This document shows positions 43,380-56,200 of a stretch of 64,000 nucleotides of DNA, in pieces. The stretch is from NCBI RefSeq assembly GCF_014529535.1, contig NW_023503293.1, positions 6,234,520 through 6,298,519 on the forward strand, given 5' to 3'. The position numbers and the translations under genes were made by a program. The stretch is from Bradysia coprophila (Eukaryota > Arthropoda > Insecta > Diptera > Sciaridae). Below the pieces are notes generated by a model. It was not told the DNA's origin. It did not search any database and worked only from the letters and a program-made list of their open reading frames with translations. Position 1 is the stretch's first letter, and every line of letters begins with the position of its first letter.

Positions 43380-45740
43380 GGCTACACTTTGTTTTCTAAC
43401 AAAAAAAATATTTTTTTTAATGATTTAAGCACTAAAATATAACCTTAAATATGTGATTTGCTTGCATTTTATTTACTTTGTGTTTTATTTTACATATAAA
43501 AAAACTTACACTTAAGAACGTTCTCAGATCATTAACCGCAAAAAATATTGTAATTATCATTTGAATAATATTAAAAATGAACGAGGGCCGTTCAATTGAA
43601 TTTTTAAATATAAAAACTATTATTGTAAAATCGTAAAAAAAGAGAGAACGAAATTTATTTCCTTAAAAAAATTAGATTTGTAAAAAAATTAAATTCTTTT
43701 TTTCTTTTCACTTAATTTTCTCGTCTGGTACTTCATTCTGAAGTTTCGTACTTGATTTGTGCATAACAATTTATGATTTTATTTTTATTTGATGATATAT
43801 CAACAGCGGAAGTTGGTTCTTTTCTTCTTCTTATAATTTTCTTTTTAGCTTTTCTTGGATCTATGTTCTATGTTTTACAGGGGAGGGAAAAGGCGCCAAC
43901 GATTCTGTTCTTTCGACAAATTGATTGATATAAATATTGATAAATAAATAAATCCTAAGTTTTGTATCCCATCGATCCTATGGATCTTCTTGATAGGGAT
44001 AAAGCTGTCATTGGATAACATTATGTCAAACTTTCATTTGTTTGCAAAAAAAAGCCGCCTCTGAATTATTATTGATTGTTTTCGTCAAACCGTTAGATAC
44101 AACGGATGACGTAAAAAGTGAACATAATAAATGAAGTTTTGTACTTTTGAATGATTTCGACTCAGACTTCGATCCACGGACACAGAGGTGTTTAAAATTG
44201 ATCAATTGGCTGTAATATTTTAATCGAATTCAGATCTTTCGAATCAAATCAAATTTCTTTTGGATAAAGAAAGTGAACGCATCCAAAAGTTGGAAATCGA
44301 AAAAATTAGACAAAATTTCAATGTTCTGATTATCAAATTATTCTTATCGGTCATGAGAAATGTGAATTACATTTCTTCAATGACTAACAAGAGCAAATGC
44401 AGTAATTACTCTGTAGATGACATGGTTCGTTGTTACATTTTTTTAAAATCAATTTTTCGTTACATTGATTTTGAATAGGTTTTTCGATTGATTTCTTGGT
44501 TCATCGTGATTTTACGGTGTTTCCTCGGATTGAAGTCTGATCGATGACAATGTTATTACAAAATGCTGGTTTCTTATATATCAATACAATTGTTGGACGA
44601 ATGAATGCATATTGATTCCTCCCTCGTGGGGAGAGTGGAGGACGGTGAGAATAAATTTGTATTATTATGCTCACACAGTAGAAAAGTGACATTTTGGGGG
44701 GATGAATGTTCGGTTGAAGATTGAATTACTTGAATGTTGCGGTTAAAAACCGAAAATAGAAAAGAAAAAAAATAGAAAAACAGAAAAATTAATTATTTTC
44801 ACAACAGTAAAAAACGAAAAAAAAGTCCGTAGTTTTTCCTTGAACACAATCATTTGAATAAAAAAAATATTTTTTTTTAAATTTTTTTCTACTCATTTTT
44901 CTTTACCATTTTTTTCCTTTTTTATTTATTTTTATATTTAAAAATCATCTAAGGCAAAATACAAAACGATTTTTTTATAATAATAAGACAGAACATGTGA
45001 ATAATACGTTAATATTTTATAACAACAAAGTCGCGACAATAATTTAAAAATTATCAAATACATTTTTTCCATTTTTTGTCAATAATTTAATGCGTGAATT
45101 AGATTTTTGAAATTAAAGAAAAATAAAAAAATTTAAAAACAAGACAGTGACTCCTCATTTTTTCATCGGCTAAGCAGAATATATGTAGTTTTCATAGTTT
45201 GTTTTTTTAAAAAAGAATTTTTTTTTCAATTTTTTTTTGTTTCTTTTCTTTAAAAATCACACACTGAAAGCATATTTTTCAAATACACTTAAAGTTTGAG
45301 AGATTAATTATAATTTTTTTAAAATTAATTTTTCCTTCCTCAATTTTTCTTTATAAATATTTTCCATAAAATGACCATCAAAAGAAAAATTATAATTTAT
45401 GAATCCGATCAACAGGATATCCATCGATCATTTCTCGTAATTTCTTAATTCAGATTCAGTTGTTATAAAATTTCTAATTAAAAGATAAAATGAGAGAAAG
45501 AATCTCATGTGTTTTGAGATTCATTTCATTACGTTACTCGGATTTTAAAGAAAACAAAGAAAACTTTTTCATTATTTAATTTTAAAAGAAACTCTAGTCC
45601 GATTGAAATGTCTCTTTACGTAAACATTCAAACGCTCCATTTGTATTTTACTTTTCTTTTCCTTCATCTCTCTTTTTTTTTAAACTCAATTTTCTGTTCC
45701 GTTTAATTTTCACTTTTTCTGTTTCAATAATTGTGTTCAT

Positions 45741-45874
45741 TTATACGTACGTAGCAACGGAGCTGGCGCCCGGCTGTTGCGTTGAATTATGTGGAGTCGG
45801 TTGAGGACTGACCGGTTGTTGCGGTTTACCAGGTACGTATTGACCAATAAACGAGCCGTCTTCGGTGAATTGAC
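45741..45874 (-). CDS. Nrg: Neuroglian alternative last exon, distal (neuronal-type tail)
   Basis: Acceptor TTTTAG precedes 45874, and the exon reads GQFTEDGSFIGQYVPGKP, then PVSPQPTPHNS, ending ATYV and TAA at 45741. It contains the FIGQY ankyrin-binding motif of the L1 family and, in the resemblance I recall, matches the neuronal fly isoform (VPGK, VSPQP, C-terminal TYV). The last residues fit a PDZ ligand. Its phase matches the donor of the shared exon ending at 47314, so it is used instead of the proximal exon at 46927-47018. In Drosophila the choice is promoted by ELAV in neurons; AT-rich sequence around the intron is compatible with that, but I cannot point to a defined site. Confidence 0.9.
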
Positions 45875-45980
45875 CTAAAATTGACACAGACATGGAATTA
45901 GGTGCACTGCTAGCTGATGCGTTTCGGTTGTTGACGGATGTAATGGGCCGTGTTCAATTCGGTGGTAAAATCATTCAGCT

Positions 45981-46179
45981 GACGTCAGTGAAATTTAGAC
46001 AGCAATCTGCTTCAGCTGATCCACTCACTCATACACAATCAAAACTGTTAAACTATCACCCACAGTCGTGTAACTGTTACAACCGTATAAACGCAAATAT
46101 TTAACCAATTTTGTTTAAGTATGAGTGGACCAGCTGAAAAAAAGCAAAAGGAAATTCCTATCTAAATTTCACTGACGTC
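45981..46179. repeat. MITE-like inverted repeat between the two alternative neuroglian exons
   Basis: GACGTCAGTGAAATTTAGA at the left end pairs with TCTAAATTTCACTGACGTC (one mismatch, one small indel) at the right. Pairing resumes inward through CAGCTGATCCACTCA / TGAGTGGACCAGCTG. Terminal GACGTC is itself palindromic. It lies inside the intron that separates the proximal last exon from the distal one. Confidence 0.8.
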
Positions 46180-46926
46180 CACTGTATGCAACAAATGAAA
46201 CATTATTATTATTGATGATGTGCGCACGGCGGTTTAGACAAATTTGAAGATTGTGTGAATGAGGGAAATGTCACAAATTGTTTGTGTTTCACTTGAGTGA
46301 AGTGAATTCGTCGCATGATTTTGCTTTAGCGTTATTGACAAGTGCAGAAATTTCGTAAAAAGGATTAATTGAGAAATATTATAACTGGCCTTCAGATCCT
46401 CCAGCACTTGCATTTGTAGGTACAGTAAATGTGCCTAGATGACCAGTAAAGGCTTCGGAACCGAATTTCGTCAATTTTACCGAGCTATCGATCGTATCAA
46501 GGCCACTGAGAATTTTCAATTTACAATGCAGAATGAGAAGTGGAAATTTAATACACTCTGTTCCACACATACAGTTGATGAAACAAATGAGTGACTTATA
46601 ATACAGTGCCACTTCTAGGTGTTCACAGCTTCATTTCCGAATTTTTAGAAATAAAATTCCCAAAAGCCCTGTGTAAGGGCTAAAATAGGAAAGCAAAAAG
46701 TGATAATTCTTCCGACAACGAGTTGTAAACGGACTATAGAATAAAGACATTGATACGACTCAGCAACCATTAAACTTAAAATTAAAACAAAAAACGAAAA
46801 AAATGTTTACCTCAATTCAATATTAGCAAGAAAACATCAAAGCAGTGGTAGGTAAATTTTTTTTAAAAAACAAAATGATAAAAACGTTGAAAAAAAATTA
46901 TGTAAAAAGTTATGTCGAGCGTTTTG

Positions 46927-49900
46927 TTATACAAGCGTTGCGAACGCTTGTGAATTCGAAGAAGGCTTTCCCTTCTTGCCATACTGTCCGATGAATGAGC
47001 CTTCCTCCGTAAATTGACCTGAATATGATTAAGAAACGATAAACAAAATGAATCAAATTAATCAAACAAAAAACAAAATAAACAAAAATTCAAAAACAAA
47101 ACCAGCCACACAAAACACATACTAGAATTATACGCGGGACTCGTGTTCGTTTAGTTGCAAGTGTTCGAAAACCACACGGGTTAGTAAATGATTTTCAACA
47201 AAGAAGTTAGTAAAAATTCCGGATACAAATTTGACAATTTTATGGTGCGGATCCAGTCTCAACGGAGGATAACAATTCCATACTACCAAACGTAGTAAAC
47301 GTAACAATCTTACCTGTATCTCCTTCACCATATTCAGCCATAGAATCGGCGTCGTCTTCGTGATCAGGTTTCGTTAAATTTGATGCCACCGATTGCCGTC
47401 CTGCGCTTTTGTTGTCCAAACTAAAACAACCAACAACAAATTCCAATCAGTAAAGCTGCTACTCTGAACAGACTAATTTGTATTTTGTGTTTCATCCGAA
47501 ATGACTTACGGCTGTGAGTATTCATGGAATCCACCTTCGTCGTTGTAGTCTCGCCGACCATTGGCCAGTTCACGGTCATGAACATCGTATTTGCCACCGC
47601 GGTTGCGTTTGATTATGCAGATTAAAATTAAAAGCAACAACAGGAATACAATAGCCAACATCATGCCAATGAACCAACCGGCTGTCGCTACATTTTCGCT
47701 TGGCACTTTTAATATGGATTCTGCAACCGAATAATCCAATAAGTAAAACGAGATATTCGTTCAGGTGTCTTTAATGACAACTTACCGCTTCCAGAAGTGC
47801 TAACTTCTTCGATTGGACTTTCGGTCAAATACTCGCCATCGACAGCAACGACGACAAATTCGTAAGTCGAGTCTGGTTCCAATGGTCGCACAACCAACCA
47901 ATTTTCTTGCAATTCAGGATCGGTTTTTATCCATACACTTTCGCCTTTAATGCGATATTTGACGAAGAAATGTGAGCCGGGTTTGCCGTCTAAATTCGGC
48001 TTCCACGTGATCAATACATTGGCGTATCCATTCTCAGTGGGCAAATGTTCGGTTGTGAAATAGGGAACATCTGGTGGTACGGAAAGTCCAGACAAAGTTT
48101 TTTGTTCGATGAAATAGTCTTCACCCTCACCAGCCTTTGTGGTGGCAGCGATATGGATTCGGTATTTTGTACTGTGTGCTAATCCAGCTAGTTTCGCTCC
48201 GGTAATACGTGGATCATTAATGTGTGGTTCACGTTCTTGTTTCGCTTCCAATCTGGTTCCATTCACCATTTCGTAGTAGATCTTGTAACCGGTCAGTTGA
48301 CCATTGGGTTGCAATGGTTTCTTCCATGTCAACCAGAACGCCGACGAACCCAATGGATATGCTTCAAATGTTTGTACACTGCTGGGCACACCTTCTGGTG
48401 TCCTGAAGTCAATAACTGCACTCGGCGGTCCATTATATCGGCTATTGTATACCAATACTCTGGCAAAATTGTTTGCGTCTGGTGTGAATTTGGTCACCAA
48501 TGCCTGACTGGAATCACCTTTAACGTGGATTTCACGGTAGTTTTCATCACCATCCTGTTCTGTCCACGTCTGAATTTTGTAGCCCTTAAAATGGCCTCGT
48601 ACACTTTCGTTCGGTACTGGATTCCAGCTAAGAACTGCTGATGTGCTGCCGGTCACTTGCAACATGGTGAAGTTCGTTGGTGCCTGCGTCGGCCGATCTT
48701 CGCCCGAATATCCAATCACTTCTTTGGCTGCCATATTTGACTCTCCCATTTCGTTAATTGCAACCACCTTGATTCGGTACCGTTGGAACGTCGGCTGATC
48801 TCTGATTAAAATGTTCGACTGTTCCCAATCCCAAATATCTTCGGTATTCCATTTCTCAGCCGGTATGTCACGTTTCCAGTAAACGCGATACTGGAAGTGT
48901 GCAGCATTGTGCTCGATTTCTGGCATATGTGTCCACGATATGATCAAATTGGTAGGTTCGTTACCTTTACCCTCAACATTATCTGGATTTTTATATGGAA
49001 CGTCTGGTTGAGTTGAGCATTGTTCGCTGTGTCCGGACGGAAGTGATGGTCCAATTTTATTAAAAGCTAAAATTCGGAATGTATAATTGGCCCACGGGCT
49101 CATTGCAACGGTGTATGTAAAATCGGTTGCGGGTACTTTATCGAAGGCTACTTCCCAACTATCTGGTGTGAATGAGGTATTGTATTGGATGGTGTAGTGC
49201 AAAATGGGAGCACGATTGTCGCCTAACGGTTCCCATGTAACGGCAGCATCATGAGAATTACAACGTACTCCTTTCAGTCTTGGTGGATTTGGCACATCTT
49301 GAACGATCAATGTAGCTTGAGCTCGGGCTTCATCCAATTCAGTGCTAGCCACACAAATATAAATACCCGAATCGAGTTCGGCAGTCTTAGAGATAGTCAG
49401 AGAATAGTCATTTGTGCGTACAAAACGTGGCTCATTTTCAAAGTCAATTTCTTCGCCATCGTTCAACCATTTTATCTGCAGATCCAGTGACGAATCAGCA
49501 ACGGCATTACAGCGGAATGTGGCTGGATTACCGGCTGCCACTTCATAGTCTTGTGGCTCGTCGGTGATACGAGTATGTTCTTTCACAATCAAACTACCAC
49601 TCGCTTCCTTTGTGCCAAATTTGTTTTCAGCATGACACGTGTAATCGCCGGCATCGGCGAAACCCACTTGTGTGATCAACAAATCGCCATTCTCTTGTGT
49701 TTTGTATCGTCCACCGGTCAATTCCAAACCGTTACGGATCCATTTCACTTCAGGTTTCGGTGCGCCGAACACACGGCAAATCATCGATACAGTTCGTCCA
49801 TCGACGGTAGCTTCTTGGCGCGGTGGCTCGGTGATCTCTGGTGGCAGTGCTAACACATTCAAGTAGACATCTTTGTACACATAGCCCAGTGAGTTGGTTG

Positions 49901-51054
49901 CGTTACAACCGTAATTTCCCGTATCCTTTTTGTTCAATTTCTTGATGACAATGCTATTTGTGCTCACTGTTCTTCGATCATTCGCTGGTGATTCAGCAAT
50001 TGGCTTTCCATTGTGTATCCATTTAATGGTGGGCTCTGGAAGATTATTGAGAATTTTGTGATAAATTTGGAACTAGTAACGTCGCAGAGTGACAATGCAA
50101 AAGAAAGGCACACCGTTCCTACTTTGCCACTAAACGAATAAAAGCAATGAAATGCACATACCTGGGAAGCCAGTAGCAGCGCAACGGAACTCAACAGTTT
50201 CATCTTCGGCAGCATTTTGAATTTCTGGCTCAATTGTAAAGTAGGGAACAGCCAATACCTCCAATTTGATGGAATACGATTGAGCGTTTCCGACACCGTT
50301 CGACGATTCACAAGTATAACTACCAGCGTCTTCGAATGTTGCATGCCGTATAATCAACGATTTACCATAATTGCCTTGCGTTATGCGATCACCCCAATTT
50401 ATAGCTCGACCATCTTTAGACCATAATATCTGCGGAAGCGGCGTACCACCGTAAATGCAGTACAGTTCGACTCGTTTTCCACGCAGTGCCACTTCATTTT
50501 TCCTTGTTACGTATTGACGAACCGGTGCGTGTCTATTCTGAGTTGGAGATATGCCCGTTTGGACAACGTCTAACAGTACACGATTGCCCAGTTTATATTC
50601 GTTTCGGAATACCGATGTCGCCGAACACGCATAGTAGAAATCGTTCGATGCATCGTTGTGTGTCACATTGGAAAACCATAAATTTCCTTCTGGATCCAAG
50701 GTCATTCGAGAATTGTTAATACTTCTGATGCCGCCATCCGTGCTTTGAATCAACCAATAAACATTTGGTTTCGGCCAACCATCTGGCGGTTGACACTGTA
50801 ACTTAAACGGATCACCTTCGTTGGCAGTGAGCGTTTTCGGAAGTTCGTCCTTAAACGAATTTAATTCGGCTTTGCGTACGAACACTGAATTTGATGTAGC
50901 CACACCGTGTTCGTTTTCGGCGAAACACTGATATTGACCCAAATCTTCGTCACGCGGTGAGGTTATGACTAATGTACCGCGGCCGGGCTGTTGGGACATT
51001 CGGTCATCATATGCTTGCCAGTCGAATTTCTTGCCGTTCTTTATCCATCGGTAT
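46927..51054 (-). CDS. Nrg: Neuroglian, L1-family cell adhesion molecule (5' exons missing), proximal tail
   Basis: Neuroglian is a type I membrane protein mediating homophilic adhesion and linking to the spectrin skeleton through ankyrin. Exons seen (minus): 51054-50162, 50035-47786, 47720-47510, 47420-47314, then 47018-46927 (proximal tail) or 45874-45741 (distal tail). Both tails stay in frame. In order: the remainder of Ig1 (YRWIKNGKKFDW), Ig2 to Ig6 (for example VALRGKRVELYC, DETVEFRC, GRTVSMIC, GNPATFRC), five fibronectin III domains (PNPPRLKGVRC to VPPDVPYFTTEH), a membrane segment (WFIGMMLAIVFLLLLLILI) followed by basic IKRNRGGK, and a cytoplasmic part with an acidic stretch (DHEDDADSMAEYGE). 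The proximal tail reads GQFTEEGSFIGQYGKKGKPS and ends ATLV. The signal peptide and start of Ig1 are not present before 51054; they may lie upstream in long-intron DNA or beyond the window. Confidence 0.95.
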
Positions 51055-51880
51055 CTGAAATGAATCAATGACGAGAAATTAGCCTCAGCCGAAATCACTA
51101 AATTTGTTTGTAAAAAATCATAACATTGATAGAAAAACAGAGATTTTTCGGGTAGTTCAACCTCAAATATTACGTTCTGGATCAACAAATCCCACACAGA
51201 AAGCATCGGGTCCGTCATCTGTTCCCGTACGTAACTACGTTCATTTCGAACCTTTGTCTATTTTGTAAAAGGGCCTTAACTCAGAGTGCAATCGTCTAAA
51301 CTCCATTAATGATTATCCAATGACCCGATGCGTTAATTATCTTCAGTTAAAATAAATTTAATTTCTTTCTAAACGACAACCGAATATCATTCATTGTATT
51401 CTCTGTTGTTCAAACCGAAGAACAACGTTCCATTCACACACCCAATTTATCATCTAAATATGCAATCAAAGGGAATGTAACTTCAAGTATATAATGTGGC
51501 AGAGTCATGGTTATGTCTTGTAATGTGATTTTCTGTTGGTTATATTTCATAGATATAATCGAATCAGTGACAAATATGTTGATATTAATGTGAGTTGATG
51601 GATTAATAAATTCCATTAAATTCCCATGAATTATAGAGAAATAAAAGCAATTCGAAGGTGTATTTTACATCTATGGCTCCCTGTTGTTCTATGCAATGCA
51701 AAAGAAAATAGTGTGGTTTCATTGCAACTGGGAATTTCATTAACTAATTTGGAGCGAAGCGAACAAGCTTATTATTTACTTCGAGAATAAACACCTCCTC
51801 AAACAGTGGGCTGTGGTAAGTGGTATACGAACTGACTATTCATGTAATAAATGTATTGAGAACTGAGAATGCAACTCGTT

Positions 51881-52225
51881 ACTTAGTATAAATCGTGTTA
51901 AAGATATAGAAATTTCTGTTCAACCCTTTCAGCAGCCGAAAAATAATGGCCGAGTAAAAATGTAAGAAATTGAATTCCGCTCTAAAAATAGTCAAGAGAA
52001 AATTTATTTTCCGCTGTTGACATTAATTGCTACTTAACTGCAATGGAATTTCGTTTTAAAATTCAATTTCACATTTTTGTTGAAAGTGGTTGTTGTCTTG
52101 GTTAATATTTTGATCTAATTTGGGCCCAAACCACTCGAGCAATTTTGAGTTGATGCGACCGCCATGCGTTCTACATAGCCTGTAGTGAATTTTGGATTAC
52201 CACGGAAAAAGTAGCATAATTGTCG
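51881..52225. repeat. 345 bp direct repeat, copy 1
   Basis: It starts ACTTAGTATAAATCGTGTTA and ends ATTGTCG. The sequence is the same as 52780-53124 over its full length apart from one base near the right end (GTAGCAT versus ATAGCAT). Together the copies flank a 554 bp insert. Confidence 0.9.
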
Positions 52226-52779
52226 GTTTGGACGATGAAACAGGATCGCACGTGATCGGTAATTGCCGGAGATATAGGGCTATTAGGAATACTTTCTTTG
52301 GTAAACCGTCTCTCAAAGGTGAAGAATTGTTCCTCAGCAATTTAAACATGAGCTATCTGGCCACTTTCCTTAAGAGAACCCAGAGGTTTGCGTGCTGAAA
52401 GGTATGCGACAGGATACGATACGATGCTGTATGGCAAATGACGACGTGTAATGGTTGAAGACGACCCATGATCTTTTGGACTTTAACCCTATGCGATTCT
52501 ACCATGGCTGTGATTTGGATTATGATTTTGACTTTGACTTGATTTTCATACAATTTATATCTAACTTTAACTCTAATTAATTTAATTGTTTTCAAACTGT
52601 GACTCTATTTCTACAGGAATGCTAACTTTAAATACCTATTTTGTTGTCAAACTATGTAAAATTTAACTTTTCTTTTGTTTTCAATAAACGAAGGAAAGGG
52701 GGCTTGGAACAAAGGATCGTAGATCCAGGTTCCTGTTCGACCGATGGTTGGACCCTCCAAAACTCCTATCTATCTATCT
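52226..52779 (+). mobile_element. 554 bp retroposon-like insert with TATC tail
   Basis: The insert lies exactly between the two 345 bp copies and ends in a run of about four TATC units, a kind of short simple-sequence tail seen on some non-LTR retrotransposons. Its left part continues an open frame (plus strand, to 52398) reading DDETGSHVIGNCRRYRAI, but I recognise no reverse-transcriptase block. The 3' part (GGCTTGGAACAAAGGATCGT, then GATCCAGGTTCC) is GC-richer than its surroundings. The reading as a 5'-truncated LINE or a SINE is inference. Confidence 0.6.
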
Positions 52780-53124
52780 ACTTAGTATAAATCGTGTTAA
52801 AGATATAGAAATTTCTGTTCAACCCTTTCAGCAGCCGAAAAATAATGGCCGAGTAAAAATGTAAGAAATTGAATTCCGCTCTAAAAATAGTCAAGAGAAA
52901 ATTTATTTTCCGCTGTTGACATTAATTGCTACTTAACTGCAATGGAATTTCGTTTTAAAATTCAATTTCACATTTTTGTTGAAAGTGGTTGTTGTCTTGG
53001 TTAATATTTTGATCTAATTTGGGCCCAAACCACTCGAGCAATTTTGAGTTGATGCGACCGCCATGCGTTCTACATAGCCTGTAGTGAATTTTGGATTACC
53101 ACGGAAAAAATAGCATAATTGTCG
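52780..53124. repeat. 345 bp direct repeat, copy 2
   Basis: Copy of 51881-52225 directly after the TATC tail, with a single visible substitution. The ends do not begin TG or end CA, so an LTR is not supported. A target-site duplication, or a segmental duplication with an insert at its junction, fits better. Confidence 0.9.
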
Positions 53125-53144
53125 ATCCAATCAACGCAAAATTG

Positions 53145-53275
53145 CTCGACGAGAAATTGATTTCAGAAATCTTTTACTTCATTCGTTTTGAACATGTTTT
53201 TTTTACTATATAAGACCTTATCTGTCATACCTTGTCGTTGTCGATAACAGATGACAGCCGTCTGTAACAGGTTAA
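53145..53275 (-). repeat. Dispersed repeat, copy 2 (partner at 1106-1235)
   Basis: The reverse complement shows AACCTGTTACA, TAAGGTCTTA and AAGTAAAAGATTTCTGAAAT in the same order as the copy at the left end of the window, about 52 kb away. Class unknown. It starts only about 20 bp after the 345 bp duplication. Confidence 0.65.
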
Positions 53276-56200
53276 AGAAAGTGAAATAGTTGTTTATACA
53301 ATCGAAGTGCAAAGTACTTTACTAGTCTCTAGATATGTAACGGTCATAATGAACACCGTGAGCCTAATAAAGTTCTTTGCATCGAAATGTATACAACGTT
53401 TTATGCCACAGGCATCTAAAGTTTGCAAGTGGCATAAACAATATCAGCGTTTCTACAGCCTATTTCAATAGAATTTGGAGATCGATGAAAAATTGACCAT
53501 TGAAGGAAGCAGTACAACTCGCTACGCTCTAATAAATTGCGGTGACTATTAATAACAATGTTCCTGTAGAGCCTACGTTTTCTATTATTTTTTTGTATAG
53601 TGCCTTCTGCACCACTACATAATCTATTACTCTTTCGTTAAGTCCATTTGCCATTTTAATCATACCTGATTAAACACTAAACAAACAATAAAACTTAATA
53701 GTAAACCGCAATCTGTGATGCCATAGCCGCGAGTGTATTCATTAATCTCAACTGAAGCAGATTTTTTTTTCATTCGCTTAAATTGTTTAAACATTTTGCA
53801 AGCTCGTTACCATATAACGTACGTACATAATAACGTGAAATATATTGGCTGGTGGCAGAGTCATTATTTAAAAAAAAAACTTAAAATAGATTGATTATTC
53901 GTCGACAATTCCTACATAGTAGCAGCAACCATTGCACAATTAATAATTCTAGATGGACAAAGACATGGAATAAAAATACATTTAATACACACAGATGGTC
54001 CGGATGTGATGCTATACGTTTCGACAACAAAATATAATATAATTTTAGCCAAACATTTTTTTATTGTGTACACAATAATATACCTATTTGTAATCCTGAT
54101 ATGGCACCGAAACAATATTCTGTTTATTGTGGACGGCATTTTTTTTTTCGACAACAATTTAGGTAAAAAGTAAAACATTCGTGGACGCATAATACGGTAC
54201 AATCATTTATAAAGATTCATTCATTTGTCGCAATAAATTCTTATTCTGACATTAGCTTTCGTATTCATAAAATATAAAATTTTGTGCCGATAAATATTTG
54301 ATTAAAGACCGACCGAAACAATGATGTATAGGCGAGAGGCGATGCGTTTCGTTATCCTATGTAAACAGTATAAGAATATAGATATAGATATGATACACAA
54401 GCACCGACAGAAATGTTAAGTTAAAACGTTAGAATCCACTCTCATACTACGCAAGAAAATTGAATTCATTGACAATCAAAACGATCAAGAGAATGTCCTT
54501 GTTTTAGTGGATGTATGACGGAAAATAAAAAATAATAATTTCTAAGAGTAGTAGCAGACTCCAGAACGTAAATGATAGTTGGCACTCAAAGTTGTACCAT
54601 GTGATACGAGGAGTAGACATTGTTCCGATTATAATTTCTCAAAAAGGTTTTAATCAAAGCCCGAAAATTGTCCTCTGTGTATTATTGTATAGCATTGCAA
54701 TGTCGTGCGCTATACATACAATTTATTGAATATATATTATCACAAATGTGTATGCATTGCACAGGCTGTATAAAATTGTTATGTACATGGAAGAAGCAGT
54801 TTATGTGAAATAATCGTCTAGACTCCATGGCGATCATTAAATTTTCATATGAAAAAAAAATGAAAATTCCATTATAGAATACTTTCTCTCTGCCTGACTG
54901 ACCAGCCAGCTGAGCAAGTGATTTCAAAAATGTAAGTCTTATACTTAGACACTCAATAGTCCTTATGAGCAAATACGGTTATTTTTTGTCTCGGAATTCA
55001 AGTTCCTTCATCCACGAGAAAATGGACAAAAGTTGGTGTGTAATCAATCAATCAAAATTCATTCTACACAATAAACAAATGTGCTGACTTATCACCGACT
55101 AAAACAACCTTCATTATCCTTTCGTCGCGGCTCTGAAGAATTAGACAAACTAAGTAAAACGTTTCTTCATTTAGCGAAAGATATTGCCAGAAACAGAATA
55201 TGTAATAAAAGCGGTTGTCATTATCCAAACGAATTTTACAAAATTATATTTTCAAACAGAATCCGTAATGAATCTTTCAAGTTTCGCGGAATTGAATTAA
55301 AAATTCGCAAAAATAATTTTCTGTTTTATTGAATCAACCATCATTCGTTCGTTCTGCGTATCATTCCTTCCACTTCGATAAACTCAATTAAATAACGGTG
55401 ACTAATTGACTGAATGACTTTATAGAACCCATACCAGTTGTAAGACATCCTTAAATGTTATGACTAAGTTCATGAGGACTAGAGGGCTATACAAAGAAAA
55501 AGTAAATAATCGCCAGTCTGCGAACTATCGGTGGATTAACAATGTAACGGTTCAACATTTTTCGAATAGTGAGCGATATATACATCCATTGATCCGCTCT
55601 ATACCATTAATTTTACGTCAAACATGCGAGTGAAATATATGTGTTTGACTAAAATATGTAACCCCTCACTCACCCTGTTCATAATTTAAACCCATCCACC
55701 TCTGTCTATTTAGCATCGCATTTATTCTACGGCATTACAATAAATTGACGTTTTATTAAAATCGAGAATAAATTACAATCAAACACGTGCAACGTTTTCC
55801 CAAGGTTTTTCCTTCGTATGTTTTTGTGTTAAGATTATGCATAATGATATAGACACTTTGGATGACTCATAATAAGAAAGAAAGGAAAAAACCTTTGCGT
55901 TATTACTACGATTTGGCCATTAGAAATGGAATTTTGACTGCATTATATTGGAATAACACTCCATGAAAACGTGCAATTCACCTTTTCGCTCCCCATCCGT
56001 TCCGTCTCTTTGACTCATAAAAGGCACAAAAAAACTATTTTATTGAAACTTTAGCGTCTATATAAACAGCGCGCACCTTCGCCTACACTATAATATTCCT
56101 ACCTTAATATCCTTCATATTCATAACGTCACAAGTCGTTAAACTTTGCACTTCCCATTGACAACATTGAAAATGACATCACTTTGCTGTCCCTCTACGAA

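Larger units (their letters stand above)
33817..45740. other. Long AT-rich gene-poor stretch, possibly including neuroglian 3' UTR
   Basis: About 12 kb without a recognisable exon. The left 1 kb includes a relative of the 25991-27066 element. Between are MITE-like repeats (35893-36084, 36372-36468, 37654-37732, 43309-43379) and GA/TC microsatellites. From about 36.5 kb onward the DNA is full of T and A homopolymer runs. Because it is downstream of minus-strand neuroglian, the part nearest 45.7 kb is presumably its 3' UTR; long neural 3' UTRs are known in flies, but the end cannot be placed here. Confidence 0.45.

Noticed and set aside
46379-46612. Possible third neuroglian last exon (minus strand, ends GSEGQL)
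   Set aside because: It has an acceptor-like CTCAG and less AT-rich sequence, but the phase after the shared donor does not match and there is no FIGQY motif.
51055-51218. Extension of the first neuroglian exon seen, to an ATG at 51218
   Set aside because: The frame is open, but the added residues are not immunoglobulin-like and a good acceptor (TTTCAG) lies at the start of the conserved sequence at 51054.
51881-53124. LTR retrotransposon with 345 bp LTRs
   Set aside because: The repeats do not start TG or end CA, no primer-binding site or polypurine tract is evident, and the interior is too short and ends in a simple TATC tail.
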